Made by a program: the position numbers and the translations under genes
The notes under the pieces: generated by a model
Databases searched by the model: none
The model's input: the letters and a program-made list of their open reading frames with translations, nothing else
What the model was told of the DNA's origin: nothing
NCBI GenBank assembly: GCA_001566295.1
Contig: KQ964249.1
Coordinates: 1,302,001-1,366,000 of the forward strand
DNA: 64,000 nucleotides
Reading direction: 5' to 3'
DNA from: Microdochium bolleyi
Lineage: Eukaryota > Ascomycota > Sordariomycetes > Xylariales > Microdochiaceae
In this document: in pieces, positions 31,169 to 40,655 of the stretch
How the letters are laid out: each line of letters starts with the position of its first letter
Position numbering within the stretch: the first letter of the stretch is position 1

Positions 31169-31954
31169 GCCAGGCATGAGACTATTGCCCTTTACAAGCA
31201 TGTGAATCGTGGCCGAAGCCGCCCACTGCTTTCAGACCACCTCACGTCCCGCCCTTTGTGTGTGGTATATCCAAGCTCTCGCCAGAGATGGAGAAGAGGT
31301 GTACGAAAGAAGCCGACACGGCCTGATGGGTGCGGATCCTGCATCGCCCACTGCTATCTCGTATCGCGAATCCTTCACGGCCGAGCACCATAACAAAACA
31401 TATCAGTTACGATATTACGCGGGTGGCATCATGCAGACAACATAGCACGAAAAGTCAAAAAAACGAAACGCCCTCAGTAGCCCACCCGCCCCTATGCGTT
31501 TACTCACTTGACGATGGTTACGATCGATATCCTTGATTTCTCCCCTTTGCGGCCGGTTGACACGGAGTTGTGTTTTTATCCATGGCGTTCCTGAGGCCTT
31601 GTTTCTTGAGATAGTCTTCCAAGTTGATATGTAGGACGAGTTGATATGGCTGAATAGTACGCGTGGCCAGTCAAAAGAGATGTCCTCCTTCTGATGCTAT
31701 CTAATGGACGACTCTGCATCGAGTGCAATCCGTTGACTTCGTTGCCCGCTCATATGTCGTAACATATCTAGATGCATGTTCCAAAGGACGTATAAAAATT
31801 TCGACGCATAAACTTCATACGTCTATATTCATGATCATGAATTTCGCCTTATTTTTCCTTAACGCCATACCCTGAGCCCTTTTTGGTCATGCTATTTCGT
31901 GCGCAGAACTGTCCCACGCTTTATCGTTTTCTTCGACATCACCCGTTGAGATTC
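31169..31954. other. Convergent intergenic region, AT-richer than surroundings
   Basis: The 3' ends of endosulfine (+) and MYG1 (-) face each other. The segment 31730-31880 is noticeably AT-rich, as expected of 3' untranslated and termination regions. No gene was seen. Confidence 0.55.
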
Positions 31955-33040
31955 CTAAAAATCGCATGCTTTGGCGGCCAGAGCCTTGACACCATCAAAC
32001 GTCTTGTTGCCACCGATGAAGCCGCTGGCGTGGATGAAGACGCCGCCGGGGACGCCAGAGACCTCGTCGAGCTGCTCGTCGCGGGCGCCGCGCCACGGCT
32101 CAGGAAGGGGCTTGCGACTCTGGAAGGAGTCCTTGGACACGGGGACGGCCTGGATTCTCCACTTGGCATCGGGGACGGGCTTCTCCGGGTACAGCACGTA
32201 GAGGATCTTTCCCGAAGTGTTGTCGGCCTCCTCGAGGCTGTAAAGGTGGTCCTTCCACGGGACGGACTGGCCCTCAAGGACCATGATGCGGCCTTCTGAG
32301 TCGTACTCGAGACGCTTGGCGTAGGCCTGCTGAACAATGGAGCGGGCAGGCAGCCACGCCTTGGCATAGTAGTCGACCTCGCGGCTGAACTCCTCGCCAA
32401 TACGGCCGCTGGCGGTCAGGAAACGTTCATCCTCGGCGGCCTGAGCCTCAACGGGGTCAGAGGGAACAGGGTCGTTCCAGTTGGGGTTCAGACGGCCGAC
32501 AATGGCGCCTAGGCCGAAACCGCCCTCGCTGAACTTCTTGGTGATGCCGGCGGCCTCGATGGCGGCGGGGTCGTAGACGGAAATGCCGTTGTCGTGGGCG
32601 TCGAGGGCCTCGATGAAGGACTCGTAGAGCTTGGGGTAGAGGATGGAGACCTTCTCGTCGTCCTCGGAGACGCCGAGGCGTTGGGCGATGATGGCCTTGC
32701 CAAAGTGCATGTAGACCAGGCCGGCGGAGGAGAGCTTGGTGTTGCGGCCGGGGAAAGTGGTCGTGAACGAGCGCTGGTGGTGGTCGTAGCGGTTGGCCGA
32801 GGCCTCGTACTCGCCGCCGACGTCGACAACGGTGTGGCAGCCGGCGAGGAGGGCAGGGTCGCGGGTGCGGACGAGGCCAGAGTCGGCGTAGGTGGGCAGC
32901 AGGCGGAGCATGTACACGGCCAGGGCCTCGTCGGCGTGGAAGTGGCCGTTGTGGGTGCCGATTTTGACGGCGGCATCCGTCTTGAGTCGTTTCGAAGCAC
33001 TCTCAGCCATTCTTGCGGTACTAATCAAGCGGCGGAACAT
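31955..33040 (-). CDS. MYG1: MYG1 family 3'-5' exonuclease (UPF0160)
   Basis: Intronless frame of 361 residues. The family signature THNGHFHADEALAVYMLRLL lies at about residues 29-48. A DHH-like metal site follows in RYDHHQRSF (about 84-92). The block EALDAHDNGISVYD and the C-terminal GVFIHASGFIGGNKT are also typical. MYG1 is a DHH-related metal-dependent RNA exonuclease reported to act in both nucleus and mitochondria. The first 10 residues (MFRRLISTAR) resemble the start of a mitochondrial presequence. The second ATG at 33010 (MAESASKRLKTDA) would give a form with a basic nuclear-type patch. Both starts are plausible, and the longer is used here. Length equals family norms. Confidence 0.94.
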   Translation of the reverse strand: MFRRLISTARMAESASKRLKTDAAVKIGTHNGHFHADEALAVYMLRLLPTYADSGLVRTRDPALLAGCHTVVDVGGEYEASANRYDHHQRSFTTTFPGRNTKLSSAGLVYMHFGKAIIAQRLGVSEDDEKVSILYPKLYESFIEALDAHDNGISVYDPAAIEAAGITKKFSEGGFGLGAIVGRLNPNWNDPVPSDPVEAQAAEDERFLTASGRIGEEFSREVDYYAKAWLPARSIVQQAYAKRLEYDSEGRIMVLEGQSVPWKDHLYSLEEADNTSGKILYVLYPEKPVPDAKWRIQAVPVSKDSFQSRKPLPEPWRGARDEQLDEVSGVPGGVFIHASGFIGGNKTFDGVKALAAKACDF

Positions 33041-33785
33041 ACAAGAGATTTCGTGGGAGAGGTGTTGTTATGAGGGATTGGATGTGGGAGAGCGCCGCAG
33101 TAGGAATTGTGAAGGGTCCTCTTGCAATGGTGGGGGCGCGGTGAGTTTTCGATTGAATACAGGAGCACAGATTGGCTCGAGGTCTTCTTGAAGTCGTGCA
33201 ACAGGGAGCTACCCCAGCACCTGTGCTTTGCCGTCACTCTAACCGTCTGCAATTTGCAGTCAGGCGCTGAAGCAACGAAATCATTGAGTAATGTAGAAAT
33301 GGATTACTATCGTGTTCTACGTGATCAAATAGCAAAACGCTCACTATTACTACGAACCACTTGCAGTGCTTTCCATCGAGGGCATTAGCGTTGGTAGGCC
33401 TCCTGGGCCGGAGCAGCTGGGGCAGGTACGAAGGTACTGAGGTACTTGCTCCAAGTGCAGGAGTGACATCCATGGCTCCATCGCGACACTTGGAACGCGT
33501 GCGCACCCGCGCACCACCGTCCGAGGCTGGCTGGGCCCAGGTTGAAAGTCGGACACGGCCAGTCTTTCCCTGGCACCAGCACATCCCCAGTTACACGCAC
33601 CTTCATCCACACGTCAGCCCTTGTAGTCTTCCATCATCAACAACAACGACTCTGCCACCCTTTTCGCGCACTACCTCTGCGCACTCAGTCTCTCACGAAA
33701 GCCAGCCCAATTGCACCTTCTCGCCAGCCCACAGTCGCGTACTCGTCGCAGGTCCGGTCAGAGTGTCAGGCAGTCCGCCGTCAAG
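33041..33785. promoter_or_regulatory. Divergent intergenic region between MYG1 and IEC3
   Basis: Holds both promoters. Three copies of AGGTAC start at 33424, 33432 and 33440, exactly 8 bases apart. A pyrimidine-rich leader precedes the IEC3 start. No gene was recognised. Confidence 0.55.
33424..33447 (+). repeat. Three tandem 8-bp units AGGTACNN
   Basis: The sequence reads AGGTACGA, AGGTACTG, AGGTACTT in direct tandem in a divergent promoter. This regular spacing suggests either a short tandem repeat or an array of factor-binding sites. Confidence 0.7.
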
Positions 33786-34820
33786 ATGGATCGTCATTCC
33801 ATCAAGCAAGACCCGGACTCTCGCCCTGTCAGCAGAGATGCATCCGAAGAACCCGGCATGGCCGACGCGCGCCCGTCCTACAAGTCTTGGAAAAAGAAGT
33901 ATCGGAAGATGCGCATCCAGTTTGATCGGCACCTAGAGCAGAGCGAGGAGCTACACAAGCTCGAGCAGAAGGCCCTCCGCACAATGAAGCGCTTAGCCGT
34001 GGAGAATGAGTAAGTGCAGCATTCACCATTGCGGATTTCATCAATTACTGTCTGTCGAACATCATGAGCTAATTCAGGCAACCCCAACCACAGCCGTCTT
34101 ATGGACATGCTGCTAGACATCAACGACTCACCCCAGATCCCATTCGAGCGTCGCATCGATATCAGCACTCGCGAGCCTGCATCTGACATCGATCTCGACG
34201 AGACACAAAAGCCTGCCAAGTCGTTGCGCAAGCTAGAACAGACTGTACCGCACAGGTCATATGCGGCTTCCGTACAAGTCTTCCCAAGCATCCAAGAAGA
34301 ACTGGCACCGAAGAATCGCGACGCCGAGCCAACAGCATTCTTGTCCGCAGACGACATCGACAACTACCTCTACGAGGTAGACCTGCGGCTCGGCCTGAAG
34401 CCTTTGCCAACGCTGGCACCGAATGCGCACGGCGCGACCGGCAGCACCGCCGCCAGCAACTATGCGCTGCGCAACCCCACAAGTGTCTACAACTGGCTAA
34501 GGAAGCATGCGCCCAAGACGTTTTTACAGGATATGGAGAAGGATGATAACGACAAGGGCGAGAAGGTCGACGGTCGGAAGCGCAAGAATGCTGCAGGCGA
34601 AGGGAAGCGACGCACCACGTTGTCAAAGAAGGACAAAGAACGCCTCCGTGCCGCCGATGCAGGCCATGACGAAGATGGAGCGCGCGATGCTCAAGCCGCC
34701 AAGGGCAAACGGAAGCGCGATGATGACGGGGGTTATCGCCCCAAGGGTGGCAATAGTCGGCCAGTGAAGAAGCGGAAGAGTGGAAGTATTGGGGGCCGCA
34801 AGTCAATGGGTGACCGGTAG
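33786..34820 (+). CDS. IEC3: INO80 chromatin-remodelling complex subunit IEC3
   Basis: Two exons: 33786-34009 and 34094-34820, with an 84-base intron, encode 316 residues. The N-terminal IEC3 domain reads SYKSWKKKYRKMRIQFD, then SEELHKLEQKALRTMKRLAV, and across the junction ENDRLMDMLLDINDSPQIPF. This matches the Ino80 Iec3 family known from fission yeast and filamentous ascomycetes, which is part of a nucleosome-remodelling complex. A middle conserved block, DDIDNYLYEVDLRLGL, follows. The last 100 residues are Lys/Arg-rich with bipartite nuclear-localisation patches (GRKRKNAAGEGKRR; PVKKRKSGS). The donor GTAAGT sits within the codon after Asn (GA|C), which restores END. Confidence 0.9.
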
Positions 34821-35499
34821 CTGGGCCATGGCAGACGCTTGTTTCATGATGGCAGCAACGGCCATGGTTAATGTGTATTATCAACGGTGCAGCGCGAAGT
34901 CATGCTGCGACATGCGGGCGCACAATTGCTTACGGCGAAAGGCGATTCGGACATACTTCTTTTTCCAAGGGTGGTGTAAAATGCAAAGATAATAACATCA
35001 GATGATTAGATAGACGGTCACGAAAAGAGCTCGGGCTGCTTGCACAATAGCTCCGATGTTGTGGCGATATGGTTCAGTTGCACTTGAGGCGCGACGTTTG
35101 ATAGCCTGGTGAAGATGGAGTGCTGCGGTCGCCCACTTAGTGCAAAATTCTCAGATCTGCCGTCGCCTTGCCCATGACGTAGAACCTACCGCAATCGACA
35201 CGGTATCAACGATCCCCAAAAGCTTGCAGGCCAAGCAAGCAATATCTATCGGCTTTGTGAGTGAGAGTCATGGATCCCTTCAATCTCGGCACATGCTATT
35301 GTACTTCCCCCTTCATCTCGAGCACGGAACGGCCTCGACCCTCGTGCAACCCCACCATTTGTGCTGGAAAGCTCGTTCCCTTGCAACCTTCGAACCTATC
35401 TGCAGTTTTCATCACACTCGAGCATCCGATCTTCTTGCTGACCAGACCCAGATACCCTATTCTGTCTTCACTCAAGCTTGACCACCACCACGGAGCATA
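34821..35499. promoter_or_regulatory. Intergenic region upstream of SFM1
   Basis: The left side holds the 3' end of IEC3 and the right side the SFM1 promoter and leader. No gene, repeat or clear TATA box was seen. Confidence 0.5.
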
Positions 35500-36546
35500 A
35501 TGGCGTCCACAGACAGCGGCAAGACCTACATCGTGGAGCACCTCGACCCGGAGCTGGGGCCCTGGTCAGAGCTCGAGTACATCTGCATCGGCCAGGACTC
35601 GCAAAAGACCGGCAGCCGCTTCTTCCTGTCGTCCCTGCCCGACGAGTTCCGCGTGCCCGAGAAGCTCAGCAATCTCGCGTCCTTCACGCCTGAGAAGCGG
35701 AGCGTCGAGGAGATGTACCCTCCGCCGCCGCAGGGCGAGGCGAGCAGTGCAGGCGACGTCAAGAACCAGGTCTGTCTCCTGGACCCATCGGCCAAGAAAG
35801 ATTTGTCGCCGGAAGATGGTGATAAGTTTGGGGTCTTCCTCTTTGGTGGAATTCTTGGTAAGTCCTGGCTACCACCGAGCTTCAGCCTTTAACTAGGCCA
35901 TGTCCTCAATATTCACTGCTTGGAACTTGATTTCCCGTCGGTGAATATCCCGGAAGCGTTCCCGTTTGCTAACGACGCTGCAGGTGATGACCCGCCCCGT
36001 GGTCAGTCTCACACGATCACACCACCGTGCTCGGGGATAGTGACCAGTTTGAATTGCTTGAGTCAAGCTAACTTGAAAAGACCGCACCTCGGAGCTTCGT
36101 AAAAAGGGCTACGAAGGCAGAAGACTCGGTCCCGTGCAGATGACCACTGACACTGCTGTACGAGTGACGCGGATGGTCGTCCAGGAAGGATGTAAGATCC
36201 CCCATTGGGCTGCGTTCTTGCATGTAGAGCGCGCTGCGGATACTAATTAGATTCCACAAACGCAATGCAGACACCCTGGACACCGTGCCATACTTGGACC
36301 ACCCAGACATCAAGTTCAACGAGCACGAGAGCACGCAGATGCCATTCCGCTACGTCGCCGACTCTGACGGTAAACCCATCATGCCAGAGGTGAGAAACTT
36401 GTCCATGGTTCTGCCACAAATATCAGCTTTTCTGCCAACACTTTTCCGCCTTGACGATGGTTCATGAACTAAAGTGCGTCTCTCTACAGGGCATGGTCGA
36501 GCTTATTGGAAAAGACGCCGACAAGACGATTGATGACATGTTCTAG
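35500..36546 (+). CDS. SFM1: SPOUT-family protein arginine methyltransferase SFM1
   Basis: Five exons: 35500-35857, 35984-36001 (18 nt), 36081-36191, 36271-36389 and 36490-36546, encode 220 residues. Introns are 126, 79, 79 and 100 bases. Yeast Sfm1 is a knotted SPOUT-fold methyltransferase that methylates an arginine of ribosomal protein Rps3. The start KTYIVEHLDPELGPWSELEY is family-typical. The junctions rebuild the SAM-binding knot: FLFGGILG, then GDDPPR from the tiny exon, then DRTSELRKKGYEGRRLGPVQ and MTTDTAVRVTRMVV. The C-terminal part reads VPYLDHPDIKFNEHESTQMP and ends in DKTIDDMF. All phases agree, giving 663 coding bases. Confidence 0.93.
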
Positions 36547-38202
36547 AAACTGTATCATCAATCCAAGGATTCTCTAGGGAGCCTGAGCGTTCCGTCTTGC
36601 CATCAATCTCGGAGACACGTATCATCGGTGCAGGTATGCAATCTACAGATACAGCTCATCTCCACGGGAAGATAACACCGACCAAAAACACAAAGTGTGC
36701 GCACCGACAGCCGAATTCCATGCTGTTTCATGGATTGCTGAAATGTTTCTTGGTGTTGCGCGGAGCCTAATGTGACTCTCGATGTGACTGACACTAGATG
36801 AACCTCGATTTGAAAAAGAGCCAGCGTGATGACATTAACACCAAAAACCTCCGCATATGTGACCACAAGACTGCAATGGTCCATCGGTTGCAATATAATT
36901 GTGCCACTTTACTGGGCCGAATGACAATGCTCCTCTGCATGCGGTGCCTGAACAAGAGTCGAAAGAGTCTGACGCCATAACGTGACTATCGAAAGATTGC
37001 CAGCTTCGGGAACAGATGTGCCGCGACCGGTGCATGGGAACCCTCGCTTGCTTGCCGAGGCAGTCAGCTCAAGGTCGGGCTGAGGCTGAACGACGACTGG
37101 CCGATGGGTCTAGCTCAAGTTGGGTTTCGCTCGCGCGCAGGTTCACAGCAAGCTCCCCCCCCCCCGGACCCCACATCTGTAGCGACTATTCTGGCTGAAG
37201 CGGACCACTGTCCACGCGTTGAGGATTTTAAGCTTTGTTGCATGATAAGCGAGGCTGGACCATGGACGCACGAGCAGCTGACTCCGCGAAAACGACGATC
37301 AGATAGGAGCGGATGCCAGTCTGCACGATCGGGCTGACGCCTTGGCGCCGCCCTGTCCCGTTTTGTCAGTTCCCTCCGCCAGCACGTGGGCCGCTTTCAG
37401 GAGACGACGGCAATGACTGCTATCCCGTTGGTGTTGGTGGCTGAATCGCACGAGTCTCGGCGAGTGTATAACAGCTGAGCTACGCAGGGCTCAAGCAGGC
37501 AGCAGGCCCCCTGATCACGTAGCATCAGAAGCAGCGAGGTTGCGAGGAGAGTGGGCCGGATCGGAGCAAAACCGAAGGGAGAGGTTCATGGATGCTTGGT
37601 TGGGGACCAGCCGACGAAGCAGCAACCTGGGGAGCCAGGCAGACCGCACTTTTGCATCTTACGACTGCGGAGAACTGCACCAACCAGCATGTCACGTACG
37701 TCTAGGCTGGGCTGGCTCGTGACTTTGCTTGGCCACGCCGCCTTTTGTCTTCCGCGACACTGCCTGACGCATGTGGCGGGACAGGCGGTGGAGATGGAGC
37801 CAACACCACGCGAGTCCGGGGAGCTTGCGGGGGAAAGATGGGGGCACCCGCTCGAGTTGCTGAGCCGAAGGGCGCTCGGGGCATGGGAGACCTGGCGGAT
37901 GGAGGCCCGACCCCGGCCGCTACCCCGGATTCGGGACATCTCTGCGGCGCGTCCACCGCCGCCCATTGGTGCGCATCCCACCCCGGGCTTCGGTCCATGC
38001 CGGTCCTGTTGCGCCGGTCCACTCGGCACACTCGTTTCCTGAGCACCACGTTGTGAACGCTCGATCCTGGTCGCAGGCACATGCCCCGAGCCCGGGTTCC
38101 TTTGTCTCTGCTGTATAAAGACTTCGGTCCTGCCGCAGTCGCAGCGCGTTGCTCTCGGACTTCACCAGAGAGCTTTCGTCAGCCAAGACACAACCCTTCA
38201 CC
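36547..38202 (+). promoter_or_regulatory. Long upstream region of the sugar transporter gene
   Basis: About 1.65 kb between SFM1 and the transporter, both plus strand. A TATAAA box lies at 38114-38119. GCGGGG near 37828 fits the SYGGRG consensus of the carbon repressor CreA, but such sites are frequent by chance. A run of 10 C occurs near 37147. No gene was recognised. Confidence 0.5.
38114..38119 (+). promoter_or_regulatory. TATA box of sugar transporter
   Basis: TATAAA lies 84 bases before the ATG at 38203. This is a suitable distance given a short leader ending in CACC before the ATG. Confidence 0.6.
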
Positions 38203-40101
38203 ATGGAGCCTAAAGTCTACCAGTTCCTCGTGGGCCTCTTCGCGTCGCTCGGATCGGCCCTGTTCGGTTACGATCTCGGCGTCATCGCCGGTGTCATTGG
38301 CAGCACCGATTACATCAACCGATTCGAACCTGGCCCTCCCCAGAAGTGAGTCCGGCGTCCGCCCGTCCGCCCTTGCCAGCCCGCCATTCCCCATGTGCTG
38401 ACGGTGATGCTCTCAGTGGCGGTGTGGTCGCGACCTTCACAGCTGGTGCCTTCTTCGGCGCCGGCTTGGCTGGCCCCTCGGGTGATAAGTTCGGCCGTCG
38501 CTTGACCATCATGGCTGGTGCCATCATCTTCCTTGTCGGAGGCGCAATCCAGACTGCTGCCCAGACCCTCAACTACCTCTACGCTGGACGCCTGATTGCT
38601 GGCCTCGGTGTTGGTTTCCTCACCATGATCATTCGGTAAGTCGCCTCCCCGCGGATGCTTCTGCTGCCTCCAAATGACACAAGCGATGCTAATGAGACCG
38701 CTGCGGTTTAGTAAGTCGGCAAGATAACATGATGCACAACGACCAGCAAGCGTACACGAGACCATCTAACCACGATCCGCTCTTCTAGCTGTCTACCAGT
38801 CCGAGATTGTACACCCCAGCATCAGAGGCCGGGTCACTGCTTTGCAGCAGTTCATGCTTGGCATCGGTGCACTGATTGCAGGATGGACAACATACGGCAC
38901 CCACATTGGCCTGCATGACAGCGCCCAGTGGCGTGTCCCCCTCGGCATCCAGATGCTCCCTGCTGCCATCCTCGCTCCCATCATCATGTTCTTCCCCGAG
39001 TCCCCCCGCTGGCTCATCGACCACGACCGTAGCGAAGACGGCCTCAAGGCTCTTGCCAGACTTCACGCGCGTGGCGACACGTCGGATGCGTGGGTTCAGG
39101 CCGAGTATGCTCAGATCCAGGAAGCCATTGCGATGGAGCACGATGAGGAGGCCAAGAGCTACAAGGAGCTGTTTGTCAACCGGTAAGTCAACGACACCAT
39201 GTCCCCCTCTACATGGGAAAAGAGATCTGCCACTAACGCCCTGCTCTCCCTACTTGACAGATCGTCTTTCCGCCGCCTCGTGATCGCCTGTGCCCTTCAG
39301 GCTGCCACTCAGATGACGGGTGTCTCGGCCATCCAATACTTCTCGCCCACCATCTTCGCCCAGATCGGCATTTCGACCGACGAGGCCCTCAAGTACCAGG
39401 CCATCAGCAGTGTCCTCGCCCTCATCGCCCAGGCTGCTTGCATGCTCACGATCGACAAGTTCGGTCGTCGCTGGGTCGTCATCAACGGCATGATCTTCAA
39501 CGGCCTCATGTTCATCATCGCCACGATTCTCATGGCCAAGTTCCCTCCGGACAGTGGCAGCGCTGGCACCGCTGGTTGGGGCTTCATTGTCGTGTGAGTG
39601 GCACTTCCTGTAGCACAAACCCTGCTCCTTATCCGTAAAGTCTGCTAACACATGAGACCTCTCTCGCGCGCGCACAGCACCTGGCTCTACAACATCTCCT
39701 TCTCGTACGCGACGGGCCCGCTGTCGTGGATCGTGCCCGCCGAGATTTTCGACACGCACACGCGCGCCAAGGGCGTCTCGATCGCGACCATGACCTCGTT
39801 CGCCTTCAACACCATGATCGGCCAGGTCACCGACATCGCCATGAAGGCCGTCGGCTGGCGCTTCTTCATCCTCTTCTGCGTGTGCAACTTCACAAACGCC
39901 CTCTTCTTCTACCTCGTCCTGCCCGAGACCAAGCAGCTGCCCCTCGAGGAGATGAACTACCTCTTCACCAACGCCCCCTGGATCGTGCCCGGCACCGACA
40001 AGGCCAGCTACTCGGCCGGCCTCGCCGCCGACGTCGAGAGGCGCGCCCAGGAGGTCCGCGAGAAGAACGACGCCCACAACGATGTCTCGCACGTCAACTG
40101 A
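38203..40101 (+). CDS. MFS sugar porter (hexose transporter type)
   Basis: Exons: 38203-38345, 38417-38634, 38789-39182, 39261-39593 and 39678-40101, encode 503 residues. The protein is a 12-helix major facilitator of the sugar porter family at the plasma membrane, probably a glucose/hexose:proton symporter. Signatures are GYDLGVIAGVIG in helix 1, the loop motif GDKFGRR, PVYQSEIVHPSIRGR after helix 4, FFPESPRWL, a second DKFGRR, and VLPETKQLPLEEMN after helix 12. The N-terminus MEPKVYQFLVGLFASLGSAL resembles fungal high-affinity glucose transporters. The IPVYQ junction is obtained only if 38635-38788 is removed as two nested introns (see stwintron). Ordinary introns of 71, 78 and 84 bases lie elsewhere. 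Substrate choice is not decidable. Confidence 0.93.
38635..38788 (+). other. Stwintron (spliceosomal twin intron, D1,2 type) in sugar transporter
   Basis: An internal intron at 38636-38711 (donor GTAAGTCGCC, branch-like GCTAAT, acceptor TTTAG) separates G38635 from TAAGTCGGC at 38712. Once it is removed, G plus TAAGT forms the donor of a second, external intron. That intron has a CTAAC branch at 38766-38770 and ends in CTAG at 38788. Only this two-step removal joins ATT C to CT GTC TAC CAG and yields the conserved I-P-V-Y-Q-S-E. A one-step GT-AG intron is out of frame. Known examples of this class occur in other ascomycete genes. The model is inferred from sequence. Confidence 0.82.
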
Positions 40102-40655
40102 GATTTTGCCCCTGTCGCAAGCGCTGTCGTGTGCTGTATACGTACAAGAGGAAGGTATGTCAGCGGAGTGAGAGGCCAATGGGGCGCGGCGCAAGCAATG
40201 GTGGCTGGTCTGCAGGTTATGCGGTGCAGCGTAGGCTTGCGGCGATCCGTTCCTCTCTAGGAGAAAAGTCTCGGAGAAATGCTAGATTGCTGCTGGAAGA
40301 CTGCTTCGGCAGTTATTTAGTAGAGTACAATAATGTGAAGAATTCTCCTAAATGAGAAGTGGCATATACGTGTAACCGCCGAGACGCTTCTATGTTGGGG
40401 TGATCTGCAGCGCAGTCGCGAAAACATGAACACCCCCGTTGTGAGCCCTGACACCATCGCCAGGAAGACGCAGTGATCACGATAGTAAGAGGGCATGACG
40501 CAGAAGCGCCACCGTGGCGAAGGAGCAGGTACATACGTGCAGCAGGAACCACTTCACTCTCGCATCTTCTTGCGGAACCTTCGTCTATGGATTTGCATTC
40601 TTCTCAGTACATAAATATACTGTATCTACTCTACATCTATGCGTCGCCGCCCATT
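40102..40655. other. Convergent intergenic region
   Basis: The 3' ends of the transporter (+) and VPS62-like gene (-) face each other. Nothing else was recognised. Confidence 0.6.

Noticed and set aside
38697..38710. A 14-nt exon between two ordinary introns in the sugar transporter
   Set aside because: It keeps the frame but gives RPLRFT before VYQSE, adding residues not found in the family, and it needs a GAG acceptor. The stwintron model gives the exact family sequence.
38636..38788. Single 153-base intron in the sugar transporter
   Set aside because: It joins CG to CT, shifts the frame and destroys the PVYQSEI motif.
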